DNA from: Helicoverpa zea
Lineage: Eukaryota; Arthropoda; Insecta; Lepidoptera; Noctuidae
NCBI RefSeq assembly: GCF_022581195.2
Contig: NC_061463.1
Location: forward strand, 1,488,001-1,552,000
DNA: 64,000 bases
Direction of reading: 5' to 3'
Every line of letters begins with the position of its first letter. The stretch's first letter is position 1. Positions 13,193 through 22,251 of the stretch are shown here, piece by piece. The notes under the pieces are model-generated. The model was not told where the DNA came from. It made no database searches and saw nothing but the letters and a program-made list of their open reading frames with translations. A program made the position numbers and the translations under genes.

Positions 13193-13854
13193 CAGTGCCG
13201 TAACTAGGGCGGTGCCAGCGGTGCCCAGGCACAGGGCGCAGACCCTGGAGGGGCGCAGAAATGACCAGACCAGTATCTAGTTTTGTTTCATGCATGGTAG
13301 TTAGTAGGTACATTTTGTTTTATTGCGAATACGGTGTAGACGCGCCCTCTGTACTATCTATATTATCTATATGGCATTTTTTAAGCGATCTTGAAACAAC
13401 AACACTTGTAAAGGTGGTTTTATACTTGTCTGATGTGTCGTGACGTGACGCGTCAGAACGGTATCGGTTTCATACACTTAGTACTAGCTGGTGCCCGCGA
13501 CTTCGTCTGCGCAGGATTAGTATTTTGAACAATATGTTTATAAATTGTAGCCAGTAGCGGCTTTAGGGTAGGGCGCGGTTGGGCGACGGCACAGAGCGCC
13601 GGACATAAGGGGCGCCGCAGGCGCCCCCAACCAATCCTTGATCAGAATTTTACTCCTATTTTTGTTTTAATTTTCATCAAAGATCGCAGCTTACAAGAAC
13701 TGTATCCAAATGTATGGATAGCATCAGGGCCGCCTTAACCTATGATGGATGGTGTGCGAATAACCCGGGCGCCGCGGGCTCAGGGGCGCCGCGGTACGCT
13801 CCTGGACCAAGAAATTTCAATTAAATTAATGTATTGTCATACAATGCCGGGCGC

Positions 13855-14110
13855 GTTAGATACACTACTTTTATGTCCCAAAACTCAAAAATTTTCGCGC
13901 TCGCTTCGCTCGCGGTTTCTTTACACTTACGTTTTTTTCACATATAGCTACTTTGAATTTAATGTCCCAATACTCAAAAAAATTCGCGCTCCCTTCGCTC
14001 GCGGCTTCTTCACTTCAGAGTCGCCTTTTATTATATATGTTAAGGACTTTTGGTGATCCAAATCTCAAAAAAGCTTTTTCGGGCTTGCTTCACTTTATAG
14101 TTGTTTTTAT
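13855..14110 (+). repeat. Tandem ~80-86-bp units with GCGAGCG core
   Basis: Three consecutive units each contain a GTCCCAAAACTCAAAAA-type box, a TCGCGCTCGCTTCGCTCGCG core and a following T-rich spacer. Cores start near 13898, 13984 and (degenerate, CGGGCTTGCTTCAC) 14070. A further core, at about 14446, lies outside the array. The array reappears inverted at 19940-20130. Confidence 0.75.
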
Positions 14111-14320
14111 TTTTCAACATTTTTTTGTCTACCCTAGCAAAAAGGTAGCGTCGTTTTTAAGTCCTTTTATTAATTAGAAAGTAACTTCTAGTTTCTATTT
14201 ATGGTACTACTTTAAGTCCCAAAATTTTAATTCATAGGCGCCAACACCAACAAAGAGTTATCTACGTTTGGGCAACATTTTAAATCATTTTTGTTTTGAG
14301 TTCTAAAATATAACAACAAT

Positions 14321-14356
14321 GCAAAAACACGGGAACCTGTGTTCCCGTGTTTTTGC
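14321..14356. repeat. Perfect 16-bp-arm hairpin
   Basis: GCAAAAACACGGGAAC, a 4-base loop CTGT, then the exact reverse complement. It lies inside the inner hAT-like element. In the reversed copy the corresponding site near 19531 has only a remnant. Confidence 0.9.
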
Positions 14357-15225
14357 ATTCACCAACCAGCAATAACTTATGTACGATTGGGCTACATTTT
14401 AGGTAGTTTTTGCTTGGACTTGTGAACTATGAAAAAAAAATTCGCGCTCGCTTCGCTCGCGCAATCTTCGCTCGCGGGGTTTGAATTGCAGTTGGGGGCG
14501 CCGTAGAAATCTCGCCCAGGGCGCTAGTAGAATTAAAGCCGGCACTGATTGTAGCCTATGTGCTATATTATTGTAAAGAGTAACAAACATCCATCCATCC
14601 ATGTATACAAACTTTCGCGTTTATAATATTAGTAGGATGGTAACGTTCACACTAGTGCGTAACGTGTGTTGTGTTGTGATGGCTTATGTATGGAACCGAT
14701 ACAGTTCTGACGCGTCACGTCACGACACATCAGACAAATATAAATCCACCTTGTCTTGCTCGCAATATTACATACACAAATTTCTGTCTATATTCATTTG
14801 GAGGGCGCCACGTCTAACTTAGAAGTTCTAAGCAAATCTGTCAATCTAGCTGAGGAGATGTACATATAGTTCACGTTACGCTATCATTGCTGTCGGCCAC
14901 ATTCATTGGTCCTCCCTTTATCTTACATTTTATTCATTAACTACGCGTGCGGCGTTACTGACGCACTAGCGTGCGAGAGATAGATTTTGAATAAACAATT
15001 TTTATCTTAAAGAAATCTACTAAGTACCTATACCTTCGTAAACAAAAAATAGATAGATTTATTTTTATGCACTTTATTGTCAGAGCCTGGTTAGAGCATT
15101 TCTCAAGGGCGCAGTTTTGAAAGCTCGCACCTGGCGCATAAAAGGCTAGTTACGGCACTGAATACAGTTACTTTATCTGTGTGTCACGTTATCCGATTAA
15201 ACTGTCATTACGATTAAATGTATGG

Positions 15226-15614
15226 TTAAATTAAGAGTCGTGGTGGCCTAGTGGGTAAAGGACCAACCTCAAGTACGAGGGCGCGGGTTCGATCCCAGGT
15301 CAGGCAAGTACCAATGCAACTTTTCTAAGTTTGTATGTACTTTCTAAGTATATCTTAGAAACCATTGGCTGTGTTTCGGATGGCACGTTAAACTGTAGGT
15401 CCCGGCTGTCATTGAACATCCTTGGCAGTCGTTACGGGTAGTCAGAAGCCAGTAAGTCTGACACCAGTCTAACCAAGGGGTATCGGGTTGCCCGGGATAC
15501 TGGGTTGAGGAGGTCAGATAGGCAGTCGCTTCTTGTAAAGTACTGGTACTCAGCTAATCCGGTTAGACTGGAAGCCGACCCCAACATGATTGGGAAAAGG
15601 CTCGGAGGATGATG
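15226..15614 (+). mobile_element. Full-length tRNA-derived SINE
   Basis: It is flanked by the perfect 16-bp direct repeat ACGATTAAATGTATGG at 15210-15225 and 15615-15630. The head has tRNA promoter boxes: an A-box region GTGGCCTAGTGGGTAAAGG and a B-box GGTTCGATCCC about 40 bp later, which would be bound by TFIIIC for Pol III transcription. The body has the CGGATGGCACGTTAAA and GTCCCGGCTGTCATTGAAC blocks, then the 3' domain ending CTCGGAGGATGATGA. Lepidopteran SINEs of this type are known. This copy serves as the local reference for at least seven fragments in the window. The long target duplication without divergence indicates a fairly recent insertion. Confidence 0.9.
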
Positions 15615-15630
15615 ACGATTAAATGTATGG

Positions 15631-16229
15631 AGATCGATAATCGGACAACATGTATTTTGGCTGCTAGCAGGCCCGCCGCTAGCTGTTTGTTCGCCCGCGT
15701 GCAAAACCGATTATGCCGCCCTACCACTACATATTATACTGGGTTTTGTCAAAAAATATATAAGGGGGGGGGGTCCAGGGGGTCCGGACCCAATTCATAT
15801 CCATTTTACTAGTCCAACAGAAAAAAATATGTACATGCACCGCTCTGATTGCAGAAAACGCACTTACTTTTGGATACATAAATATTGCAATAGGTACATA
15901 ACATATTTTATTTACTTGAAATGCTCTAAGTCTTAGAGTAACCTAAGAAGTCCTGGGTTAGCCCATAAGCAGACTAAGCAATTGCTTAGGGCATCAATGC
16001 AGTGCAATCATTACCCAAGTGGCCCCTATGTATTGAAAGTTTGTGATTAATGGGTAGGTAGCAACATAATGTATATCAAAGTGCTTAGAACAGATTATGG
16101 GTAACTTAAAGTAACGAACTTAAATATCTATAGCAATGTTTAATTTCAGTTAAATATGTTATTAATGGTTTTGGTGGGTTTTCCGTTGAAAAAGTCAACG
16201 AATGAGAGACATACTGCATATGTAAGGAA
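15631..16229. other. Low-complexity and GC-rich repeat remains
   Basis: Contains a run of ten G residues near 15767-15776 next to GGGGGTCC/GGACCC and a GCCCGCCGCTAGCTG..GCCGCCCTACC segment similar in style to 20811-20890. No gene is seen. Confidence 0.4.
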
Positions 16230-16330
16230 GTGCGAGCGAAGCGAGCGCGAAATTTTTTTAGTCTAAGGACACAAAACAAATAAAAACCACTGTAAATTGG
16301 GCCAAAATACTTTTTTATGCCTAATCCGAG
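16230..16330 (-). mobile_element. Solitary GCGAGCG-core repeat fragment
   Basis: A GTGCGAGCGAAGCGAGCGCG core followed by AAATTTTTTTAGTC, in the orientation opposite to 13855-14110. The downstream part, AAATTGGGCCAAAATACTTTTT plus ATGCCTAA, is present inverted at 19077-19112, so this fragment and the one at 19 kb face each other around the 16.5-18.9 kb unit. Confidence 0.6.
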
Positions 16331-16664
16331 CATACAAATTTCGAAAAAAAATAAAAATAAAATATTAAATTTCTTTGTTTTTTTAGGTAAATATAGATTA
16401 GTTATTGTTCGATTTATAGTATACATACCTCTGCAGCGATAGTTTTAATGAGTTTATCATATTTCTGGCAACTAATATATCAAGGTGTCAAGAAATGAAA
16501 CAACAGCGTTACTTTTTTACAAAATTAACTTTTTTACAAAATTAACTTTTTTAATTAAAATTGCACAATCAGACTTTTCAATATGCCAGTTTTAAACTGT
16601 AACGCTTACATTTAGCTCTTAGTAAGTTAAATCACAGAAATAATCAGTTTCATGGAGTATTCTT

Positions 16665-17049
16665 AATCATTAAGATTACTGCGTTACCAAAGTGTCATTT
16701 TAAAACATAAACTTTCCTATTAATAACAAAAAACAACTTATATTTAATACCACCTAATGGCATAACCTTCCACTTTTGATCAATAATACGTCCGTAAGAG
16801 GTTCAGGCATTTAAGATCACTAGAAGCCCATGTATTACTGAAATTACTACAATAATCAAAGGGACACAAAAGTAACGCAGTAGTAAGCTTAGTAACACAG
16901 TAGTATTTTCTTACATAGTATACTATACTTTGTACTTACTATAGAGATCTGTTATAATGATAAAACAAAACAAAATTTTACTTCTTATTAAGTGATATAT
17001 TATCAAGTAACTCAAATAAATTCAAAAACAACAAACTTAGAAAATTAAA
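16665..17049 (+). repeat. Left arm of 385-bp inverted repeat
   Basis: This arm is matched in reverse complement by 17331-17715. By eye only one mismatch is visible across 385 bp (ATATATTATC here against the complement of GATACTATAT). The arm begins AATCATTAAGATTACTGCG and contains AGTAACGCAGTAGTAAGC plus AGTAACACAGTAG. It holds no recognisable gene. Such near-identity implies recent formation, gene conversion between the arms, or an assembly artefact. Confidence 0.9.
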
Positions 17050-17062
17050 ATTAAAAAATTAA

Positions 17063-17314
17063 TCTTCTGTCAAAGACAAACACTACACTTACCTCGGCGT
17101 TGCTAAAAGTGAAGTCGATGAAGAAGGAGACGTAAAAATTATGTTTTACAAGATGGTAGATAAAACTGGCAAAAGATTCATAGCAGTGGAGACTGATATT
17201 TCTTACGAGCCTTACGATAACATCTTGGAAATTGTTCCTAACCCTAAAGTTATCGCAAAAGGTAAAAGGGTATATTTTTATTACGATGAAGCAATTAACG
17301 TATATGAAAAGTAA
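17063..17314 (+). pseudogene. C-terminal-type domain fragment in inverted-repeat loop
   Basis: An open frame of 83 codons after a stop at 17060-17062, with no initiating ATG near its start. It reads through a YLGVAKSEVDEEGDVKIMF block, then FIAVETDISYEP and EIVPNP, ending YEK and a stop. This mix of short beta-strand-like blocks with an aromatic-plus-IVP.P pattern resembles, from memory, the small C-terminal domain of a family of long insect proteins of transposon type that begin with a Lys/Arg-rich N-terminus. The companion N-terminal-type fragment lies just outside the repeat on the opposite strand. The assignment is inference; the frame and isolation inside the loop are observed. Confidence 0.5.
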
Positions 17315-17330
17315 GACTGAATTATTTGTA

Positions 17331-17715
17331 TTTAATTTTCTAAGTTTGTTGTTTTTGAATTTATTTGAGTTACTTGATACTATATCACTTAATAAGAAGT
17401 AAAATTTTGTTTTGTTTTATCATTATAACAGATCTCTATAGTAAGTACAAAGTATAGTATACTATGTAAGAAAATACTACTGTGTTACTAAGCTTACTAC
17501 TGCGTTACTTTTGTGTCCCTTTGATTATTGTAGTAATTTCAGTAATACATGGGCTTCTAGTGATCTTAAATGCCTGAACCTCTTACGGACGTATTATTGA
17601 TCAAAAGTGGAAGGTTATGCCATTAGGTGGTATTAAATATAAGTTGTTTTTTGTTATTAATAGGAAAGTTTATGTTTTAAAATGACACTTTGGTAACGCA
17701 GTAATCTTAATGATT
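17331..17715 (-). repeat. Right arm of 385-bp inverted repeat
   Basis: Reverse complement of 16665-17049 with the same length. The loop between the arms is 281 bp. The last 15 or so codons of the minus-strand frame 18197-17670 run into this arm, so the coding fragment is interrupted at the repeat edge (17715/17716). Confidence 0.9.
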
Positions 17716-18197
17716 CCTATGCCTTCTCCTTGGAAAATTCGTTTTAAGGCTTTCTTCTCTCTCAATGACTTCAAACTTTTGTAATAGTCTTTGATTGCAT
17801 TAGATAACGTTGAATACTTGTTTTGGTTAAGCTTATTTACTTTTTTCTTGTCATTGATTGCGGATTTAGCTCGTTGGTATCTCTTTTTGTATTTATCGCA
17901 CAGCCGTTTCATCTTTTCGAGTTCTCCCTGAATTTTCAGATTTTTTCTGTAAACTGCAGAGCGATCTCTTCGTAATTGTCTTCGGCCTCTAGATCTCGGT
18001 GAAACTGGAGTTCCTGGCCGTGGGCTGGACGATGGTGCAATGTTCATAATTTGTTGAGCACACTTTTGACGTTCTCGTCGTTTCTTGTTCGCAGTCTTTC
18101 ATTTACGCTTGATATTTCTGTGTTCACGCTCTGTCATATCTTTTACAAGTGTTGCTTTTCTGCGTTCGTTAACGCCATTTAGTGCAGAAGCTTCTTT
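17670..18197 (-). pseudogene. Lys/Arg-rich coding exon, broken by stop and inverted repeat
   Basis: Read on the minus strand, an exon starts at 18197 after a good acceptor (TTTCGTTCTTCACAG) and encodes a strongly basic segment with an EREHRNIKRK block, an in-frame TGA at 18099-18101, then KKRRERQKCAQQI, SSSPRPGTPVSPRSRGRR and a long Lys/Arg/Glu helix that could form a coiled coil. The open part after the stop is 125 codons if started at the Met at 18047. The frame then enters the inverted repeat and ends at 17670. The composition recalls the N-terminal region of transposon-derived insect proteins. The TGA in place of an aromatic-looking position and the lost 3' half mark it as non-functional. 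The family name is unknown to me. Confidence 0.55.
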
Positions 18198-18473
18198 CTG
18201 TGAAGAACGAAAGAGTATTTTTGCATTTCTATCTTAATAACATATTTCTAACATCAAAAATAATAAAAAAACGCAACTGCGTTACCTTTACAACAACTGC
18301 GTTACCTTTTTCTAGTAACGCAGTGTAGCAGTAACGCAGTTGTAAATATTTGACTTTGTTGTAAATATTCACTAAAAAAAATAACAAAATGCAAATATTC
18401 TAACACTGACAGAAACAAAACATAACTAGCTGCGTATTAAAATAACAATAATGTAAATATCGTCAGTACGTAC

Positions 18474-18560
18474 CTTTCGACAGCGGTAACTCAGCGGCCA
18501 CGCAATAAACGCACGCACCTCTCTCAACGACTGCGTCGCGACTGATCCGACTAGCGGTCT
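18474..18560 (-). other. Possible 5' non-coding exon of the basic-protein pseudogene
   Basis: On the minus strand a GC-richer segment starts near a TCAGTCGCGACG initiator-like site (about 18545) and ends in CGAAAG followed by the donor GTACGT (18473-18468). The next acceptor downstream on the same strand is the one at 18198-18199 that opens the coding exon. A 5'UTR exon plus ~275-bp intron is a natural reading. It is inference from signals only. Confidence 0.4.
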
Positions 18561-19076
18561 CCCCCCGCGCAGTTGCTATCATTCATTCTAATAGTTACAA
18601 TAAGTCGAACCAAATGAAGTGAAATAAAATGTAACACACCATCTTTAAGGTTTATTTTTATATAGCAACGCAAGGTAGTTACGATTTTGTTCTTTGTTGG
18701 GGACACAGACAAAATATGTTTTTATTCCATGAAATATTTAATGTAAAAAATATCTACTGGCGTTGTAATAAGGTTCAAATGTTACATTTTCGTAGGGACA
18801 TTTAAGATTCAACGCCACCTAGGAAATATTCTGAGAAATAGCTAAGTACATCTTGGCACAGTGCTCAAGGACAGCAATATTTTGTACTAAGAACGACTGC
18901 GTTACCAAAAATTACAACGTTGTTACTGCAATTTTAGGATAAATAACATATTTTCCCGGTCAAATCTTGTTTTCTGCGTTAGAAAATAATGTTATATTTC
19001 GATATAAGTATACTTTTTGCGCAATTTTGTACGGATATCCCATAAAATTAATTATTCTTTCGGAGGGACCAGTTTT
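18561..19076. other. Non-coding flank of the ACTGCGTTAC unit
   Basis: AT-rich, with one GACTGCGTTACC motif at 18893. I could not identify paired termini that would define the outer end of the unit. Confidence 0.4.
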
Positions 19077-19200
19077 TAGGCATCAAAAAGTATTTTGGCC
19101 CAATTAACAAAGCAAAGTCCAAAAGTAAGATATGCACAGAAATGTAGTGCAAATGTACATGAAGCCGCGAGCGAAGCGAGCGCGATTTTTTCCTTAGAGT
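19077..19200 (-). mobile_element. GCGAGCG-core repeat fragment
   Basis: TTAGGCATCAAAAAGTATTTT and GGCCCAATT are the inverted counterpart of 16290-16325, followed by an AAGCCGCGAGCGAAGCGAGC core at about 19160. Confidence 0.6.
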
Positions 19201-19319
19201 TTTCATGAAGTAAACATATCATAATAAGCCAAAGTGAACAAAAAGCTATAACGGACGTGCGCGAAAAATGATTTTTCGGAATTGAATGCCTCAACAATTA
19301 AACAAAGATAAATTGCGAT

Positions 19320-20418
19320 CAGTGCCGGTTTTAACTTTACCAGCGCCCAGGGCGAGATTTCTACGGTGCCCTTCAACTGCAATTCAAACCCATACGACAA
19401 ACAGAGACGTATGTAGTTACCGATTGCGCGAGCGAAGCGAGCGCGAATATTTTTTTTTATAGTTAACAAGTCGAAGCAAAAATTACGTAAAATGTAGCCC
19501 AATCGTACATAAGTTATTGCTGGTTGGTGAATGCAAAAACACTGGAGCATGTGTTCTGATTGCGCGAGCGAAGCGAGCGCGAAATTTTTTTTATATTTTA
19601 GAACTCAAAACAAAAATTACTTAAAATTTTGCCCAAACGTACATAACTCTTTGTTGATGATGGCGCCTATGTATTAAAATTTTGGGACTTAAAGTAGTAC
19701 AGTCAACTTCAGGTCAGTGGTAACAGTTTTATAGGAAAATCGTACTTATTACTATTGAGTTAAGGTGCATGACAGTTACCACTGATGTGCGGTCTACTGT
19801 ACCGTAAATATGAAAGTTCATATGGAAACTAGAAGTTACTTTCTTATTAATAAAAGAACTTAAAAACGACGCTCCCTTTTTGCTAGGGTAGACTAAAAAA
19901 TCTTGAAAAATAAAAACAACTGTAAAGTGAAGCAAGCCCGAAAATTTTTGAGTTTTGGATCACTAAAAGTCCTAAACATATACATATAATAAAAAGCGAC
20001 TGTGAAGTGAAGAAACCGCGAGCGAAAGGAGCGCGAATTTTTTTGAGTATTGGGATATTAAAAGTAGCTATATGCAATAAAAAATTGAAGCGTAAAGTAA
20101 GGAAATCGCGAGTGAAGCGAGCGCGAAAATTTTTGAGTTTTGGGACGTAAAAGTAATGTTTCTTCGAGTATTTCTCAAATTTAACGCGGAATTAAACACA
20201 AATTCGCTTCGGCGCCCCTGAGCCCGCGGCGCCCGGGTTATTCGCACAAGCTGCACCATAGGTTAAGATGGCCCTGATGCTATCCATTCATTTGGATACA
20301 GTTCTTGTAAGTTGCAATCTTTGATGAAATTTAAAACAAAAATAGGAGTAACATTCTGATCAAGGATTGGTAGGGGGCGCCTGCGGCGCCCTTTATATCT
20401 GGCGCCCTGAGCCGTCGC
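19320..20418 (-). mobile_element. Reversed, truncated copy of the inner hAT-like element
   Basis: Begins with the terminus CAGTGCCGGTTTTA at 19320 and runs through the same GGGCGAGATTTCTACGG, tandem-core and GGGGGCGCCTGCGGCGCC segments as 13552-14547, in reverse. Homology stops after GAGCCGTCGC at 20418, before the second terminus, and I find no matching duplication of ATTGCGAT. It has more GCGAGCGAAGCGAGCGCG cores than the other copy (about 19427, 19563, 20021 and 20107) and an extra ~110-bp piece near 19700-19805. Confidence 0.75.
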
Positions 20419-20439
20419 AAAAGCGCGAATTTTTTTGGG

Positions 20440-20640
20440 GACAAAGGATGAACCCGTCAAAATTGATAGAATTTATCTGAAATTTTATTGCCAATCTACT
20501 CATCTATTTTTAGTAAAAATATTTTTATTACGTAATTATGGTTTAATTTTGCCGTATGGGTTAATTTTGCCGCCCCCTAAATAGTTGCCGCCCAGGGCAT
20601 TTGCCCCCCCCTGCTCGCTCCCCCCACGCTACGCTAATGG
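20440..20640 (-). mobile_element. GC-rich hAT-type terminus relic
   Basis: Ends GCCCAGGGCATTTGCC..CTGCTCGCTCCCCCCACGCTACGC, which read in reverse is the GCGTAGCGTGGGGGGAGCGA style of hAT end, but the outermost CAGTG bases are missing. A related GC-rich segment (GCCGCCCGCGTGCGG..CTTACGGCGGGCC) lies at 20811-20890. Confidence 0.45.
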
Positions 20641-20899
20641 TTGATCTTAAATCGTTTTTAATAACTTTTAATTTTGAAAATGATCAACAGATGTAACTGA
20701 AACCGGCAGTGTAAGTAATATTCTTAGCGCTATTGCTGTGTTCGGAAATATTGAAATCAAATAATTGGTAAAAAGATATTGTATTTTTTTTATATTACGT
20801 GATAGTTCGCTCGATTTGCCGCCCCCTAGGACGTGCCGCCCGCGTGCGGTGCACGCCTTGCACGCCCGCTTACGGCGGGCCTGGCTGCTAGGCCCACTC

Positions 20900-21383
20900 T
20901 TAAAAACCAATGAATGAGGTATATAAATACTTAAACTGTATTAAGTTTATATGCTCAACAATTTATTTTGTACCAGAAGTATTTTCTTTCTTCAGATTTT
21001 CATTAATTTTTTACCCGCGGTAATACTCGCGTCCTGTGGAATATAAGTAGCCCATGTTACTCGGGTATAATCCAACTTCATAACAGTGGACAAAAAAATC
21101 GTTTCAGTAGTTTCGAAGCCTTTTGAGTACAAATAAATAAAAGTAAAAAAAAATGTTACCCTAACTTACTAACTAATGGGAATATAATACAGTTATCGAA
21201 GTAATGATTAGTTAAGATAAAATCTGCGATAGTAAACTAGCCTTGTATCCTGCTAACAACATCTAATTAGTTAAGCTTCATAGCTTGTGTTAATTTGTTA
21301 TGTATTTCATCAACGTAACTACTCCCTGTAAATGTTCTTAGTAGTAAAAATGCACCTTCTTTAGAACCTCATATTATAAAATA
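20900..21383. other. Non-coding DNA with Helitron trace
   Basis: A decayed Helitron body can be seen at about 21011-21125 (CCGCGGTAATACTCGCGTCC, TAGCCCATGTTACTCGGG, TTTCAGTAGTTTCGAAGCC). Nothing else is recognised. Confidence 0.45.
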
Positions 21384-21590
21384 CTAGCATCCACCCGCGG
21401 CTTCGCCCGCGTCGAGTTCGGCTATCGCGTATCCAAAAGGATTCTTCAAAAGTCCGGGAGAAAAACTATACTTTGTTCTTTCTCAAGGTCAACTCTATCT
21501 GTACCAAATTTTATTAAAATCAATTCAGTGGTTTAGACGTGAAAGCGTAACAGACAGACAGAGTTACTTTCGCCTTCATAAGGAAGTAGG
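21384..21590 (-). mobile_element. Short Helitron-like element, reverse
   Basis: CTAG at 21384-21387 is followed on the plus strand by CCACCCGCGGCTTCGCCCGC, and the body ends with ACGTGAAAGCGTAACAGACAG..CTTTCGCCTTCATAA. This is a distinct subfamily from 9637-9840. The TC-start end is not clean. Confidence 0.6.
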
Positions 21591-22053
21591 TAGGTAAGTT
21601 AATAGAGATGCACAGTGAAATTACCCATTCAGGTTCCAATCTATAGTCCAACTAGTGAAAAAGCCCACTAGTGGGTAATATAGTAACGTCATATTCATAG
21701 TTAAGTAAGAAACTCGTCTAGCAACAAAGATCAACTTATCAAATGGAAAATATTTTCCGTATAGGTTACATGGGTCACGCAGCATGCGCTCTGTGACATC
21801 AAATAATACGTCAGTCTATATCTGCGTGCCTACTTATTATTCTATAATACATACTTTGATATAATATAAATGCAAAAGAAACTATATGTCCGCCTTTAAG
21901 TTAAGACCGTAATTTTAAATTTTAAGACTTAACTTCACCAATTTTCTTTCTTAAAATAACGGTTTTACTGTAAAACTTGTTTGCGATTTTTTTTAATATT
22001 AAAATCTGTTTTAAGAAAACTAAAGTTTATGTTGCAGGTGAACTTGGGCCTTA
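21591..22053. other. Non-coding DNA
   Basis: No element is recognised. A TAGTGAAAAAGCCCACTAGTGGG imperfect palindrome is at about 21651-21673. Confidence 0.4.
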
Positions 22054-22248
22054 CAGCATTTTTACACTAGCGGATTTCCCGCTCAGTAGCACTCACTTCG
22101 TACGAGCGACAACTTACAATTCACAACTACCGGTACTAACGAAGATACCCGAAACCGCGCGACAGGTATTATTTAAGCACTATAGTTGTCAATTTTTTGT
22201 TGAAAACTAAAAGAATCGGGAGGAAAATCCGCTGCTGTGAAAGCGTTG
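22054..22248. mobile_element. TTA-flanked MITE
   Basis: Inverted termini CAGCATTTTTACACTAGCGG (left) and the complement of CCGCTGCTGTGAAAGCGTTG (right), flanked by TTA at 22051-22053 and 22249-22251. The 3-bp TWA duplication is typical of PIF/Harbinger-type MITEs. No coding capacity. The apparent exon signals inside (TTGCAG|G and CAG|GTATT) belong to the repeat. Confidence 0.75.
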
Positions 22249-22251
22249 TTA

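Larger units (their letters stand above)
13552..14547 (+). mobile_element. Inner hAT-like element with GCGAGCG-type repeats
   Basis: The termini are CAGTAGCGGCTTTA (13552) and, inverted, CAGTGCCGGCTTTA (ending 14547). The 8-bp target duplication ATTGTAGC is at 13544-13551 and 14548-14555. Length is 996 bp. The ends are GC-rich (GGGCGCCGCAGGCGCC); the middle holds ~85-bp tandem units each carrying the TCGCGCTCGCTTCGCTCGCG core, and a perfect 16-bp-arm hairpin. There is no convincing transposase; the open frames across the repeats are by-products. A reversed copy lies at 19320-20418. hAT-like assignment rests on duplication length and terminal sequence. Confidence 0.85.
13484..14637 (-). mobile_element. 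Short Helitron, split by an inner hAT-like element
   Basis: On the minus strand it begins TCCTACTAATATTATAAACG and ends GCGGGCACCAGCTAG, inserted between A (opposite T14638) and T (opposite A13483) with no duplication. The same family is present intact at 44122-44326. Removing the inner element at 13552-14547 and one copy of its 8-bp duplication restores a continuous Helitron of roughly 150 bp with a small internal deletion relative to the 44-kb copy. Confidence 0.85.
13193..15160. mobile_element. hAT-like non-autonomous element hosting nested insertions
   Basis: The termini form the inverted repeat CAGTGCCGTAACTAG, at 13193 and, reversed, ending at 15160. The 8-bp duplication AATACAGT lies outside (13185-13192, 15161-15168). 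An 8-bp duplication with CAGTG-type ends is characteristic of the hAT superfamily. The 1968-bp interior has no transposase frame and contains a Helitron (13484-14637), which itself contains another hAT-like element. Without the insertions the element is about 0.8 kb. Subterminal sequence is rich in GGCGC and GGGCGCAG, and the motif TGACGTGACGCGTCAGAAC near 13441 recurs inverted near 14708 (GACGCGTCACGTCACG), so the element is partly palindromic further in. Confidence 0.85.
16500..18915. repeat. Dispersed ACTGCGTTAC / GTAACGCAGT motifs
   Basis: The decamer or a one-base variant occurs about a dozen times, in both orientations: near 16505 (variant), 16679, 16874, 16891 (ACA variant), 17475 (variant), 17493, 17693, 18278, 18297, 18314, 18332 and 18894. 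Four lie in the 75 bp at 18272-18345. I did not notice the motif elsewhere in the window. The clustering suggests binding sites for the protein that moves or regulates this unit. Confidence 0.7.

Noticed and set aside
13742..14177. Hydrophobic frames of 104 and 74 codons
   Set aside because: They read through the tandem GCGAGCG units in two frames; similar frames appear in the reverse copies at 19-20 kb. Repeat by-products.
22033..22170. Plus-strand exon bounded by TTGCAG and CAG|GTATT
   Set aside because: The segment is the body of a TTA-flanked MITE, so the splice-like signals are part of a repeat.
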